This document shows positions 50,746-61,997 of a stretch of 64,000 bases of DNA, piece after piece. This DNA is from Adiantum capillus-veneris (taxonomy: Eukaryota; Streptophyta; Polypodiopsida; Polypodiales; Pteridaceae): assembly GCA_014529385.2 (NCBI GenBank), contig CM043971.1:85490340-85554339 (forward strand), read 5' to 3'. Under the pieces are notes generated by a model. The model did not search any database. It was not told the origin of the DNA and was given only the letters and a program-made list of their open reading frames with translations. Position 1 is the stretch's first letter; the number at the start of each line of letters is the position of its first letter. A program made the translations under genes and the position numbers.

Positions 50746-52812
50746 TCATAGTTCCCTAACAGGTTGTTTCATTATGATTTTACGATCTTGGAGAGTATAC
50801 TTTTTGTCATGGGATGGAACATGAATTACATCCTTGCCATCCTCTTCTGAGGTTTCCATTTTGGTTTTGTATATCTCCTTTAGAGCTTTTTTCAACTCTT
50901 GATATTTCTTTTTCCACTCAACTCTGGTCATGAGTGGTTTTTTATCCTTATGTTCTTCGTGAGTACCCTTCCTTGCTTTTCTCGATGTCTGAGACATTTC
51001 TAAGTTTCTGTTTGAAGGATATCTGCCCGTTATTTTATCTTTGACACAATCATTAGCATCTATCTGCATCAGGAATTTTGTTTTACTGGAGACTGGTGGC
51101 ATAGGTCGTGCTTTCATGATTTTAGTGTCTCTCTTTCTTCTATACCATTTTTGTCTTCTTGATTTCTAGTTTGGAAAGTCAAAAAACTTTTCTTTCTCTC
51201 CCTTTAAAAGTAACTGAGCTCTCGTATGCTCTTTTTCTGACCCCAAATCTTCTGAGGTAGCTGAGTGTTCATCTAATTCATCAGTTGCATCATAATAGAG
51301 GTCAGAAAAGACTTGTTGAGCTTGCATCAAGTCCTTTGTTTCCTCATCTTTGTTTTCAATGTTAAGGATTGACATCATTTGGATGGGAATTATGTCGTAA
51401 CCACCCTCATTGCAAAAATGAGTAGGCATAGACGTATTCACACATACATCCATTGTCGCTAAGATTTGAGTCCATTGGAATGGTTCGAATAAATGTTCTG
51501 GAAAGGGTTCAGGTATGTAGGCTTCGTCTGTACAGTCCCTTTCTAGGATACATTCCTCTCGTCTTAAGCTTCCATTTTTTGAAGCTCCGCACATCCAAAT
51601 AGGAGTGTCTTTGTTTAACCAAGATGGGACTTTAGTTCCAGCTGAAGAGACTGAATCAAACTCTTGAATGGGTGTTTTCAAGACATCTCTATAGGTGTGA
51701 TCTTTTAGATTGACTCTTGTGATAGATCCCACCTGCTTCAAGTACAGATAGTGGTTTTCCCAATCTTGGATAAGTTGTACATGTCGCATTAGAGGTCTTC
51801 CCAATATGATTTCATAGTTGAGTTTTTTCCCAAAGTCTACTATGGCAAAAGTGTGTTGATAATCAATTCCACAGGAGTTGACTATCACTTTTTCTAGTAG
51901 CCCTAGTGATCTCTCAATGTGTCTGTCAGCCAACTGTAATTTCATTCGTGTTTGTCTAATGGCTGGCTGTCCCTAGGATTCCCATACTGCTTTAGTGGCT
52001 ATGGCTATGCCAGCCCCACTATTCAGTATTGCCATGGTTTCAATGTCATTATATTTCACTGGGAGGGTAGTGTTTCCTTCTTTCCCTTCATAATATTCTT
52101 CAACCTTGTTCATAGGAACTGATCGAATCTCTTTTTTTTCCTTTTCATTTTTCAACTTGCCCAGATTCTTAGAGATTAACCCCGTTATCCCCACCTTCTC
52201 TAGGGTTTTCTGTAAATCCTTCCATAAGTATAGCATGAGTTTCAATAGTTCTCCCAAAGTAAGAGTGCATTGGAGAGGTGTAGACATGATTGAATGAATG
52301 TTGTCTACTTCTAGGGTTTGTTTGGATCTTTTTACTTGAGTGGTCTTGCAAATGATAGATTCATCTTCGTTATCTCCCAAGTAAGACGGTAAAGTCTTTA
52401 ATGTCATTGGTTTAGATATTCCTGAAGCTTCCAATCCGCAATCCCCATACAAGGATTGTAAACCCATGTTCATATCAGATGGTAGGTTATCTAACCAAAC
52501 TTCCTCTATAGGAGTTGACCTTAAAGTCAGGCTCCCATCATTGATCTCTCTTACTTTTTCCCATAAGTGTCCTGGCCAGTCTTTCTCTACGAATGGAATT
52601 CCGTCTAAGGCATCTTCACTGTCTGGCACTATAAGCTCTGGTTTATTTGTTTCAAGGTGGCGTTCCGCCACCACATCGGATTTTACTTTCGTTTCTTCTA
52701 CCGCAAGCTCTTCCGGTTTTGCAATACTTTCAAGCTTGGGTTTTTGTTTATCCAGCATTTCTTGTGTGATTCTTACCAAGTTTTGATAAGCGTCCAGCTT
52801 TGCTGCTTCCAT
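50746..52812 (-). pseudogene. G2 retropepsin and flanking pol region
   Basis: Three pieces (52812-51973, 51945-51166, 51117-50746) share one frame, broken by stops. Residues near the end of the first give YNDIETMAILNSGAGIAIAT, the aspartic protease site with catalytic Asp changed to Asn. NYEIILGRPLMRHVQLIQDW follows in the second, the ILGRP motif. The first piece before the protease is Glu/Lys/Leu-rich. The third is basic and charged. Confidence 0.85.
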
Positions 52813-52833
52813 GTCTTGAGATGGATAGTTTTT

Positions 52834-53350
52834 TCATTTGTTTTCCATGTTTTGGACTGCTTTAAGTCCTTCTTGGTAGGCTTCCAGAATGGATCCTCCA
52901 GATTTCACGGTTGTTTCCTTGAATTCACTGTTAGTTTCTTTCAACTTGTCTTGGGCTAGAATTTTTGCTTTCTCTTCGTTTTCAACCTGTTGTTTTTGTT
53001 TTCTCATCTCATATCTTTTGCTTTTGCTTCTGTTAATTCTTTGAGAAGAAACTTTCGTGTTCTCTGAATCATCAGAGGAATTGTGTTTCTTTTTCTTTGC
53101 CTGGGCTCTAGTGATTACCTTGATTGGAACAATTGGTTCGCTCTTTGATGAGCTACTAGGCATCACTTGGACTATGTTTACTACAGTTTTTTCCTTGTTC
53201 AAAGGATTCTTAGGACAATCTTCCGGAAAGTGTCCTCCCTTTTTGCAACATTGTATGCAATAGGATTCAATTGGTTTGAGGTTTTTGTCAGGCTCTGGAC
53301 ATTCCTTCTTCCAATGGTCATCAGTACCACAGTTATGATAGTTTCCTGTT
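52834..53350 (-). pseudogene. G2 gag 3' part with zinc knuckles
   Basis: The minus reading includes NYHNCGTDDHWKKECPEP, a knuckle missing its first Cys, and SYCIQCCKKGGHFPEDCPKN, a second Cys/His knuckle. PIKVITRAQAKKKKHNSSDD and a Lys/Glu/Gln-rich helix follow. Nucleic-acid binding by gag in the particle would be the role. Confidence 0.8.
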
Positions 53351-54510
53351 CTAGGCTACATAGTACATTGGTGCGAGCTCTGGTGGAGCATAAGTCATGG
53401 CTTCCTCCATTGGTGGTGGATGTGGACTATACCAATTTCCCTCTACCATTACTGTAGATGGACTAGGCTCTGCATAGGGTGTAACAGCCACTAATGCTTG
53501 TTCATCTATGACTCCTTTTGAGTGCATGTACTTTACAGGCACCGCATTATGTCCTGGATATAGAGGTTTTTGTCCCAACACAGGTTCATGTCTTTCCATA
53601 CCCATTGGTGGTCTTTGAGCTTGGGCCATATTAGGCTAATATCTGTACATGGGTTGTCCCAGGGGCCTCATGGGCACGTACTGAACATTCCCATCATACT
53701 TTGGTCTGAAGTAGCACTCGTGGGTCTCATGGTTGGTCCATTTATCCTCGATTTCACACCATTTCTGTGGCCTAATTGGTTGTCCCTGTGGGGGTATCCC
53801 ATGTCCTGGTCCTCTCATAGGTGCTTTTTGCATAATGTTCATTATGTCATTCATCCTTTTTAGCATATCTTCTATGGCTGAGAGTGGTGCCGCAACAGCT
53901 GTTCCCGCTTGAGCTGATTTTGTGGATGTTTTCTTCTTGATTTGGTTATCCATAGGGACATCCTCTTCATTGAAGATCTCACAATTGTCTCCTAGGTGAA
54001 TAGCATCAGACGCACACACCTCTAGGGTTGTATGCTTTTTACTATAGAGTATAGCATGAAGTCCTTTGTTTAGAAGTCCCTTTAGAAACAATGATACAAG
54101 TCGTTCTTCTATAGGTATCTCCATCTTTGGGCATCTGACAATGTATTGTTTCATTCCAGTTGCACAATCCCTAACAGACTCACCATGTTTCTGTTTAAAG
54201 CTATAGATTTGAGCTACCGTATTATGTTTAATCCCCGTTTTAGAACAAGCAGCTACAAATCCTTAAGCTAATGTATTCAAGTCCATGATCGACCTTCATG
54301 GAATGTTTTGGAACCATGTCCAAGCTTTTCCTTCTAATGTCATTCCAAACCCCTCGAATTGAGTATGGAAATCAAATATACGCTTTGCTCTTAGCACTTC
54401 CTTAAAGCTTGCTAAGTGGTCATATGGATCCCCTGATCCACTATATTTTCTGACCCATTTTTGAAAATTAGCTTGTCTGACACGTCTGTTTGGTTCAACT
54501 CTAGGTCTTG
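53351..54510 (-). pseudogene. G2 gag core
   Basis: From about 54510 the readings FQKWVRKYSGSGDPYDHLAS and FEGFGMTLEGKAWTWFQNIP match the retrotransposon gag core. Then come stops, KTGIKHNTVAQIYSFKQKHG and the open piece 54154-53636 (YIVRCPKMEIPIEERLVSLF, later WTNHETHECYF). A Pro/Met/Tyr-rich piece (53629-53351) follows. Confidence 0.82.
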
Positions 54511-54517
54511 GAGTTGG

Positions 54518-55463
54518 TCATGTTCCGAGTCCTTCAAACCAGTTTGTCAGAAATAGTGACTCATGTGGCCCTGGATTGGCCTTAGTATCACCCGATTTTC
54601 TACGTGATGAGGTGGTTTCTGGTTTCTTCACATTACTCTCAGATGATCTCTCATGATGTTCGTCTCTTGGAGTGGTTTCTGGTCCTTGACCCAATATCCA
54701 ATCCCGTATGGAATACCCCTGGTATTTGGTTTGTTCTACCTCCTCAGGAGTCATCATAACAAAGTTGTTGTTATAACAATCCCTAAACAGGTAAGTTGGT
54801 AGATCTGCAGATCCCTTATCTTTGATCTTGAGGATATAGATGATCTTCATGTCTATTAATTGTCTTGGTCTAACATGAGAAGTCCACAAAAGATCTTTCA
54901 TGTTTCTATCTTCCCAACAATAGACTCCGATGCTAGGATTATCTGTACTAAGCCGTTTCAAAGGCTTCAAGTCTACTTGATCGTATCCCTCGAGTTCCAA
55001 AGTTGGTGGTCCTTCTTTTCCTGACATATATGGGATTATAGTGTTTACTTCTAACCACCATTGCTCTACCACATCAGGATTTGCAACTTGTACATATTGA
55101 GTTCCGTTTCGATCCATGTACATTTTTCCTTGTTTGTTTGCCCTAACCTCTTCTTTGAACTCAATACCATGGTCATCAATGCAAATAGCATACATTTTGT
55201 TAGGATCCAAGTAAAGATGGGCTCCATGACGGTTACTCTTGTAAAAAGAGAGTATATGCTTATAGCGCGTTGTCGTTCTGGTTTCCAGGTGAGGTCGAGT
55301 AAGAAGACATTTCGGATGTTGAATCTAAAAAAATGTCTGAGACTTCTTCAAGAATTGTGGGCAAGGAATTGCCTTGATTCATGCTTTCTTCCGTGGATAC
55401 TCTACTGGTGTTTTCTCCGAATAGGCCTTGATTTCCTATTACACGACCGGATCTAAGGTTCAT
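54518..55463 (-). pseudogene. G2 N-terminal ORFs
   Basis: The ATG at 55463 opens MNLRSGRVIGNQGLFGENTS, a start seen in some plant gypsy gags. It ends at 55260. A second frame (to 54518) carries a Trp-rich, probably folded region (VEQWWLEVNTIIPYMSGKEG, YCWEDRNMKDLLWTSHVRPR) and a Ser/Lys/Glu tail. The second region is not recognised. Confidence 0.6.
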
Positions 55464-55800
55464 ATAGACTTATGAAGCACTGGATAGAGTATTATCCTTG
55501 GATTGACTTGTCGTCACTTTCCACTTGATTCAATTGCAACTTTTTGTCAAGCCACTGATTTCTCGTCTGCAACCTGATTCGTGTACAAAATTAATCAAAT
55601 TAGCTATTTTTCTATGAGGGCAGTAGAGCTCTTGAGAACCCTCATGATTGGTCTTTGTATATCACTTCAAATCGTGCTATGGAAGTCAAATTATTGATTT
55701 TCAGATTCAGCTTTAGCAAAATCAAAGGTCTAATCTGCAACCTGTAAACTGAGTATATATGTACCAATTTTGATCCGATTGAACCCAAAATTGTCTTGTG
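55464..55800. other. G2 upstream region, no gene
   Basis: Non-coding. No initiator-Met primer site was found here or in the palindromic block, so either another tRNA primes G2 or the region is rearranged. Confidence 0.45.
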
Positions 55801-56900
55801 GCCTTATTTTATGCTGGTCTAACACTATATAAGCCCAAAAGTTAAAATTGAAGTCTCTGGATAGCAAAAGTAAATAATCGTGATTATTTACTCTTGTCAA
55901 GTTTTTGTGCTTTTTGGATTGGTTTGGCAAGTATACAACTTATTTAAACCCTTGGACAAGTTTCAACAAGTTTGGGCAAAATTTGATCAAGTTTATCCAC
56001 TGTTCCACGTCCGCGGACTCTGATTTTGACAATCTGGCTTAAGTCTCACTTTTGAGATCCAAATTTCACCAAAATTGATTTGTGGGGTCTACTTGATGTG
56101 CTTGACCTTGTGAAGCAGATGTAAATAATCGCGATTATTTACTCCAACTATATTTTTGTAAATTTTTGACCCAAATTTGACACAGATTTGTTAAGTACCT
56201 TAAATTAAGGTCACTAGCCAAGTTTCATCAAGTTTGGATAATTTTTTGGTCAAATGGTCATCAATTATCTATCCGCAAACTAACTTTGCAATTTTAGTCA
56301 CAATTTTCAATCCAATGATTCAAATCTTAACAAATTTGATTTGTGGGCTTATTACAACATGGTAAAGTTAGTGGTATGCTTACATGGTCAAAAAAAGTTC
56401 AAAAACAAGGCAGATGTAAATAATCGCGATTATTTACATTTGACAAACCTTTAAAAGTTTTTGGCCGACTAAGTATGTACACATGTTTATCACATCAATA
56501 TAAGCCTATGGATCAATTTTGAACAAGTTTGAATAAATTTTTACCCAATTTACAAGCAAGATTCAAAAAGTCAGTACGAACTTTAGTTTTTACCCAGATT
56601 CTTGCCAGTTTAGTGATCCAAATCTCTTGAGCCTTTACAAAAGTTGTTTGTACACATGCAATGAGTCAATGGTATGAATCTTGGCCAATTTAGAGCAAAA
56701 AGTTAATAATCGTGATTATTAACTTGAGGCTTGAAATGAGCACTTTTTTGCAATTTTCTCAAAGACAGTCTTTTTATGATGTTTTCTAAGCCTATAAATC
56801 AAGTCAAAACTTAATTTTTCCTAAAATGTCAAGAAAAAGTAAATAATCTGAGTTTAGGTCAACTTCTTGAAATTTTTACATCGAAGTGCCTTTGAGCTTA
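55800..56900. repeat. Right block of ~290-bp repeats with palindromes
   Basis: 22-bp palindromes, core TAAATAATCGCGATTATTTA, are perfect at 56121-56142 and 56416-56437. One-base variants lie at 55870-55891 and 56702-56723, with a decayed half at 56839. Spacings are 251, 295 and 286 bp. The intervening sequence repeats imperfectly (AATTTGATTTGTGGG, CAAGTTTGGATAATTTTTTG). Confidence 0.88.
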
Positions 56901-57045
56901 CCCGTTGATTCGAACAACTCTTAGGCTTACTCTCCAGTCGGATTGAGTGAATTCAAGTCTTTTCAAGCTATTTCTAGACATAGACCTGAAATTCTGCAAC
57001 TTTACATAACAACTCACACTTGATTCTGTTAGAGAGAGCAATGTT

Positions 57046-57420
57046 ATGAAATCCACTTCGGATCCTACTTACCCTACTCCTAGTTTCTCCTACGTACCCT
57101 TTTTTCATCCAAATTGGCCCTCATGTGAAGGGATTTCAAGATGGGATATCGCTGGGCCCAGGGCTAGGTGCCAGCCGGCCGGGCCCTTCCTACAGCTTTT
57201 CTTTGGCCACATCTGGGACCTGGCCCTGGCCAACCGGACGGCGGCGCAAAAGAAGGCATCCATGGACTCGCTCTTCGAGTCGTTAGGCAAAATGATTAGT
57301 CAAGCGCTGGCGGAGAGCGTGGCCGACTAGGCTTGCGCCTATAACGCCAGCATCGCCTAGCTCGGCCAGGACTACCGTCTCTCCGTCCAATCCTACAAAG
57401 AAAATGCTTCCTCTGTTGCC
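57046..57420 (+). other. Locally GC-rich patch with a short ORF, unknown
   Basis: From about 57140 to 57370 composition turns GC-rich inside AT-rich DNA. The plus frame ends AAQKKASMDSLFESLGKMIS, and similar readings continue past two stops (YKENASSVAVQMVKF). It looks like a fragment of coding sequence of unknown origin. Confidence 0.35.
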
Positions 57421-57815
57421 GTCCAAATGGTTAAATTCACTCTCTGTCTTTTTCAATAATCACAAGAAGATTTAGCAATTCTATCATGCAGGAAAATTGA
57501 GTTCTTTTCAGTGTTTTTTATACAATGCATAACATCACGATCTTCTGCTCGGGAGGCACCTCATACCTAGCTCAATAATTCTAGTGTTAAATGTTTAGTG
57601 CACAAGATTTGTGAGGCCTTTGACTTGGGGAGTTCACTAAAGTATATGTAACATAACACATGTGTTCAACAAAAGGGATTTTATATTCTTGTAAAGTTAC
57701 AAAAACATGTGTAGATAAGGCCTATAAGGGGTACTTTTAATCCATTCTGGTGAACGCACATGATATAGGAAAATTTTACATAGTGAATGCTCCGGACCTT
57801 TGAACACAGAGCAAA
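57421..57815. other. No gene seen
   Basis: AT-rich non-coding DNA. The phrase GATTTGTGAGGCCTTTGA near 57607 recurs at 58153, linking this stretch to the foldback units that follow. Confidence 0.45.
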
Positions 57816-57817
57816 AA

Positions 57818-57839
57818 GGGGGGGGGGGGGGGAGGGGGG
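57818..57839. repeat. Poly-G tract
   Basis: 15 G, one A, then 6 G. A shorter G-rich run is at 58187-58198 in the same relative position of the second foldback unit. Confidence 0.95.
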
Positions 57840-57900
57840 TTGCTCTAAGTACATCAACACTACATGTCTATCTCATGGCCATGCATTCTAAAATATGTCC

Positions 57901-58047
57901 CTATTTTTCATTTTAAAGCCCTAGGGACCCTCAACTAGAGGGGCCACAAGGCTGTGCAAAATGGCCAAATAGGGCCCTATTTGGCCATTTTATGCGCCCT
58001 TGTGGGCCCTCTTGTTGAGGGGCCCTAGGGCTTTAAACGACAAATAG
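57901..58047. repeat. Foldback hairpin 1
   Basis: A 147-bp inverted repeat. The centre (57958-57991) is a perfect 34-bp palindrome containing GGCCAAATAGGGCCC. Outer arms pair with few mismatches: CTATTT..TTTAAAGCCCTAGGG and CCCTCAAC.AGAGGGGCC on the left, with their complements on the right. It would form a long, nearly perfect RNA or DNA hairpin. Confidence 0.9.
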
Positions 58048-58243
58048 AGAAAATTTTAGTTGTTTACCCATGCCTTTACCAAGACATTCCCAAGAACAAG
58101 GGGTGGACACAAGGAAGTCAAAAAGGGATCCTTGTTTGCTTGATTTCTAGGGGGATTTGTGAGGCCTTTGAACACATAGCAAAATGGGAGGGGGGGAGCT
58201 CTTGCTCTCTGTACATCTAGCATTACATCTTTATCTCATGCCC

Positions 58244-58424
58244 ATACACAATAATTTTGCAATTTGTTTCCATGTAAAGGCCCCCAGGTCCCTCAACAAG
58301 AGTGGCGGTGCCCAGAATGCCCATCCAGGACTTTTGGATAGGCATTTCATGTGCCCTTGTGGCCAGTCTTGCTGAGGGCCCCCGAGGCCTTTACATGGAA
58401 AAATATTGCAAAATTATTGTGTAT
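58244..58424. repeat. Foldback hairpin 2
   Basis: A 181-bp inverted repeat. ATACACAATAATTTTGCAAT and CCATGTAAAGGCC on the left pair with their complements at the right end (58390-58424). The middle pairs less well (CATCCAGGAC / TTTTGGATAGG loop). It shares CCCTCAACAAGAG and CCCTTGTGG with hairpin 1 and the same lead-in (GAACACATAGCAAAATGGGAG), so the two are related units. Confidence 0.88.
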
Positions 58425-58574
58425 GATAATGATACAAGGTTAAGCATGATACAGACTTCTAGGTTGTTTTCAACAGCTTCTAGCTTCCAATCGGCTCCGA
58501 ATCTATTCGGGATTTTACCATACTTTAAGAGCATGCACAACGAATAAGAATTCCAAGTCATGTGTAGGATAATT
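58425..58574. other. No gene seen
   Basis: Short AT-rich stretch between hairpin 2 and the gypsy fragment. Confidence 0.4.
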
Positions 58575-59640
58575 CAACTCATGTATATGTAACTTACAAG
58601 ATTCATAAGCTAATGATTTTCCTTCTTGAGACAGAACGCCACCAATTGCTTGTCCACTTGTATCAGTGAGCACATCGAATGTCTTGAGAAGTCTGGAAGC
58701 TGTAGTATTGGTGCATTCACCAAAGATTCTTTGAGTTTCTCAAAACTAGCTTAAGCGCATTCATTCCAAGTAAACACTTTAGCCTTCTTAAGTGTATTAG
58801 TCAATGGGGATGCAATCTTAGCGTCACCTTGAATAAATGTACGATACCTCCTGTTAAACAAGGAAAGCCATGTACTTCTCTTATCGATCTTGGTGTAGGC
58901 CAATCTATAACAACTTCGATCTTACTAGGATCAGTAGAAACACCATCCTTGGATACAATATATCCAAATACTCCCCCTTGTCAATGAAGAAGGTGCATTT
59001 GCTATGTTTAGTATAAAGTTGATTTTGACGAAGAAGTTCAAGTACTTCTCGCACATGCTATGTGTGTTCTTCTTTGTTTCTTGAGTAAACCAAGATATCA
59101 TCAATGAAGACAAGAACAAAATCATCAAGATGCTCTCGGAACACGTCGTTCATAAGACAATTAAAAGTTGCAGGAGCATTTGTAAGTCCAAAAGGCATTA
59201 TCCTAAATTCATAATGTTCAAAACGAGTATTAAATCTTGTCTTTGGTATGTCCTGCTCCTTGATTCGGATTTGGTAATACCCTAACTTTTGTGAACATAG
59301 ACGCTCTGTGTAATCGGTCAAGCAACTCATCAATCCTTGGTATTGTTACTTATTTGACTGTTACCTTATTCAATCCATGATAATCAATACAAAGACATAG
59401 AGTACCATCCTTCTTCTGATTAAAGAGAACAGGAGTATTCCATGGAGAAACGCTGGGTCGAATGAAGTCTTGTTCAAGAAGTTGAGTTAGTTGCTCCTTG
59501 AGTTCCACAGATTCAAGTACTGACATTTTGTATGGTCTAGGGGCAACTGGTTGAGCTCTTGGAGTAAGCTTTATTGCATGATCAACATCACACTTGGGTG
59601 GTAACTATGAAAGTTCTTCGGGAGATACATTATCAAATTC
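58575..59640 (-). pseudogene. Chromovirus-like Ty3/gypsy reverse transcriptase fragment
   Basis: From about 59530 downwards: [39 protein letters not shown], a stop, [11 protein letters not shown], then an open 91-codon piece (59333-59058). That piece has [40 protein letters not shown] and catalytic FIDD in [16 protein letters not shown]. The RNase H side (58931-58575) is badly broken. Sequence type differs from G2. Confidence 0.85.
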
Positions 59641-60585
59641 TATTATCCATTTGGGTTCAAGTTTATTTAAATTCTTCTCTTTAGGGTTAAGCTTTACTAC
59701 GTAAATTCTTTCATTCTTCCTATGGTTCTTCATAAGTTTAGTAAAGTTCACTAGTTTCAGTTTAGGCTTTCCCTGCTTTTATGTAATTGTAACCTTAGAG
59801 TTTTGGTCATATACAAAAGTCAATGAAGCGTCTTTACAAATGTATGTGAGCATCATTGGCTTTAAGCCAATACATTTCAAAATTCAATCATAGATCCCTA
59901 TGGGTAAGACTCTGAAGTTTGAAGATGTATTGTGACCATCCAAAACAAAATTCAAGTTACCCATTGAAGTAGAAGATCTAACCCTCCTAGTTGTAGCTAA
60001 TTCCATTATCAAGGTGTTCAGGCAAGATGAGATTTTTGATGTACTTAGGATAGATGAAAGTATGTGTACTCCCTAGGTTAATCAATAAGACAAAATGGCT
60101 ACCTTGATATTCCATTGAGGTTTGACTTACTAAAAATTATTCATTCACTCCATGATGTTCAATTGCAGCATAAAAATACGTGTTTGTGTGCTTTCCTTTG
60201 TCCCTAGCCGCTTAAGCTTTGTTAATTTAAGGTCTTCCTTGAGGCCTTTGATTTCCTCTTCCTCCTGGGCGAGGTTGACGGTTAGCATTGTTGTTATTGT
60301 TGGCAGACGATCCATTCCATACAAAAGGTGGATTGCCTAGATTAAAGTTCTTTTGGTTTTGAGCTTGTCTCTGACTTTGGTTAAAGTTCTATTGATTGAA
60401 GTTCCTCTGAATCATAGACGGTCTAGGTCTAAAATTTCCAAAATTTTGATTCAGATTGAAGTTTCTACGTTCATCGTTGTCCACCAACCTTGTGAAGCTT
60501 GAATTATTACATGGACAATCTCTGGACTGATGGCTAGGATCAAGACAAGTGTAGCTCAAATGATCTTGTCTGGCCTTCATACTTA
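59641..60585 (-). pseudogene. Chromovirus-like gag/protease fragment
   Basis: A piece at 60580-60389 reads QDHLSYTCLDPSHQSRDCPC, the second half of a zinc knuckle, followed by an Asn/Phe/Arg-rich tail. Around 60050-60100 the reading GSTHTFIYPKYI recalls the region just after a gypsy aspartic protease active site. Everything between is full of stops. It continues into the RT fragment on its left. Confidence 0.65.
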
Positions 60586-60587
60586 AT

Positions 60588-60637
60588 AAGTCCTTTGTTT
60601 AGAAGTCCCTCTAGAAACAATGATACAAGTTGTTCTT
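60588..60637 (-). repeat. 50-bp piece of G2-type gag
   Basis: About 50 bp match 54061-54111 of G2 with three differences (minus-strand reading LVSLFLEGLLNKGL). It is joined on the left to chromovirus-like gag and on the right to the LINE tail, so it is a small chimeric scrap or the edge of a larger copy cut by the LINE. Confidence 0.7.
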
Positions 60638-60779
60638 TTTTTTTCCAAGAAAAAGATCCTTCTATTAGTTAATGAAAACTGCCCATAGGGCTACATCCAC
60701 CTCTGCAAGAGAGTGCTACAACAAACATGATGGGGAGACTCTCCCAATGAAACAACAACATATATACAATGGGGCTAAA

Positions 60780-61994
60780 TCAAGAGATGGGAGGAGGGAA
60801 GAGCCACACAGGTGGAAAGTAGTGCCATCTGAGCACCCCCTGGACCATGGTGTAGAAAGGACCAGGGCGCCAGAGTCGAAGGAAAGCCTCGCGACGCTCC
60901 CGCATGCGGTCGGAGCTGCCCTGTAGTCCCTCAAGCTGTCCTCTAAGAGTATGGATCAGCTCTAGCCAAAAGTCACGAACTGTCTCTGCTGGTGGCACAA
61001 GGCGAGCCTCAAAGATGCGGAAACAACAGGCCCGCCAGATGAACCAGAGAGCTAGGCCGCTGATGAGCTCCCAACACTCCTCTCTCTCACTGCACCACTC
61101 CTGTGGAGTAAGGTCTGCAACAGGCTGGAGTGTAGGTCGCCCCCCTTGTATCACTATCATCCTTCTGGTGGAAGATAGCTCAAACTGAAGTGCCGGGCCT
61201 GTGAGGGTGGACCAAGCCGCTGCCCCCCAAGTGTACTGTTGAGCCGTGGAGAGGGCAGGCATCAGCCGAAGAACTTGTAGCCACACCTGCTGGGCCGAGG
61301 GGCAGTCCCAAAGACAGTGTCGCTGACTCTCCACCAACTGGTCACAGGCTGTACATGCGACCGAGAGACCACTATGCACAAGCCAGCTCCCTACTGCTGT
61401 GGCTCTATGTGCAACCAACCACTGGAACAAAGTGACGCACCTCGGCTGTTTGGAGTCCCATAGCCTCTACCAAAAAGCTGCCAAGAACTCAACTGTGAGG
61501 CCCTCCTCCTGCCAATGACGTGCTGCAGCGGGGTGGGCCTCTCTCTGTGCTGCAAGTATATGACGTCCAAGCCGAACAGTGTACTGAAAGAAAGGGACTC
61601 CTGGGCGGTTTGTAGAAGAGAAGGGGTCCCTCCAAATCCACTCACCAGGATCCCACTGTACTCGTGCCAGTGGACAGCACTCCCAAGCCCATAGCCTCCA
61701 GTGTCCTGTCTCAAGAGCTGCTGGGTCAGGGTCTATGACGCAAGTCCTCCCACAGATGCCCACAACTCGGATCCTCTGGAAACAACACTCTGCTACCTGC
61801 GGGGCCTCTACTGCAACTCGCTGTAATCGTCCCCCACCCTGAAGCTCGAAGAACAGGGCTAGGACAGTCTCTGAGCAAGCCTTAACTGAAATGAGAACCT
61901 CCAGTCGTGTGAAGGCTCCCATCCACCGGGGTGCTACTGGCTCGAGAGGCGTGAGCCACTCAGCTGGAACTGACTCTGAGATGTCCTGACACAT
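60780..61994 (-). pseudogene. LINE ORF2 C-terminal region with zf-RVT
   Basis: Pieces 61994-61467 and 61430-60780 continue ORF2. The second has FQWLVAHRATAVGSWLVHSG, CTACDQLVESQRHCLWDCPS and AQQVW, the Cys/His zinc-binding region typical at the C-terminus of plant L1 reverse transcriptases. One stop separates it from the first. The final reading is ...YFPPVWLFPPPIS. Confidence 0.85.
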
Positions 61995-61997
61995 GCT

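Larger units (their letters stand above)
47460..55463 (-). mobile_element. G2: decayed Ty3/gypsy element, coding part
   Basis: Minus-strand order is N-terminal ORF (MNLRSGR...), gag with retrotransposon-gag core, zinc knuckles, retropepsin, RT-RNase H, two integrase zinc-binding modules and the integrase C-terminus. A second retropepsin-like region comes last. Many stops and shifts are present and the integrase catalytic core is missing. LTRs could not be defined by eye. The palindromic block lies upstream (55.8-56.9 kb). Confidence 0.88.

Noticed and set aside
44940-56900. The two palindromic blocks as the LTR pair of one 12-kb gypsy element
   Set aside because: Outside the palindromes I could not align the blocks end to end, and no TG..CA ends, target duplication or primer site were found. 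They may instead be equivalent leaders of two units.
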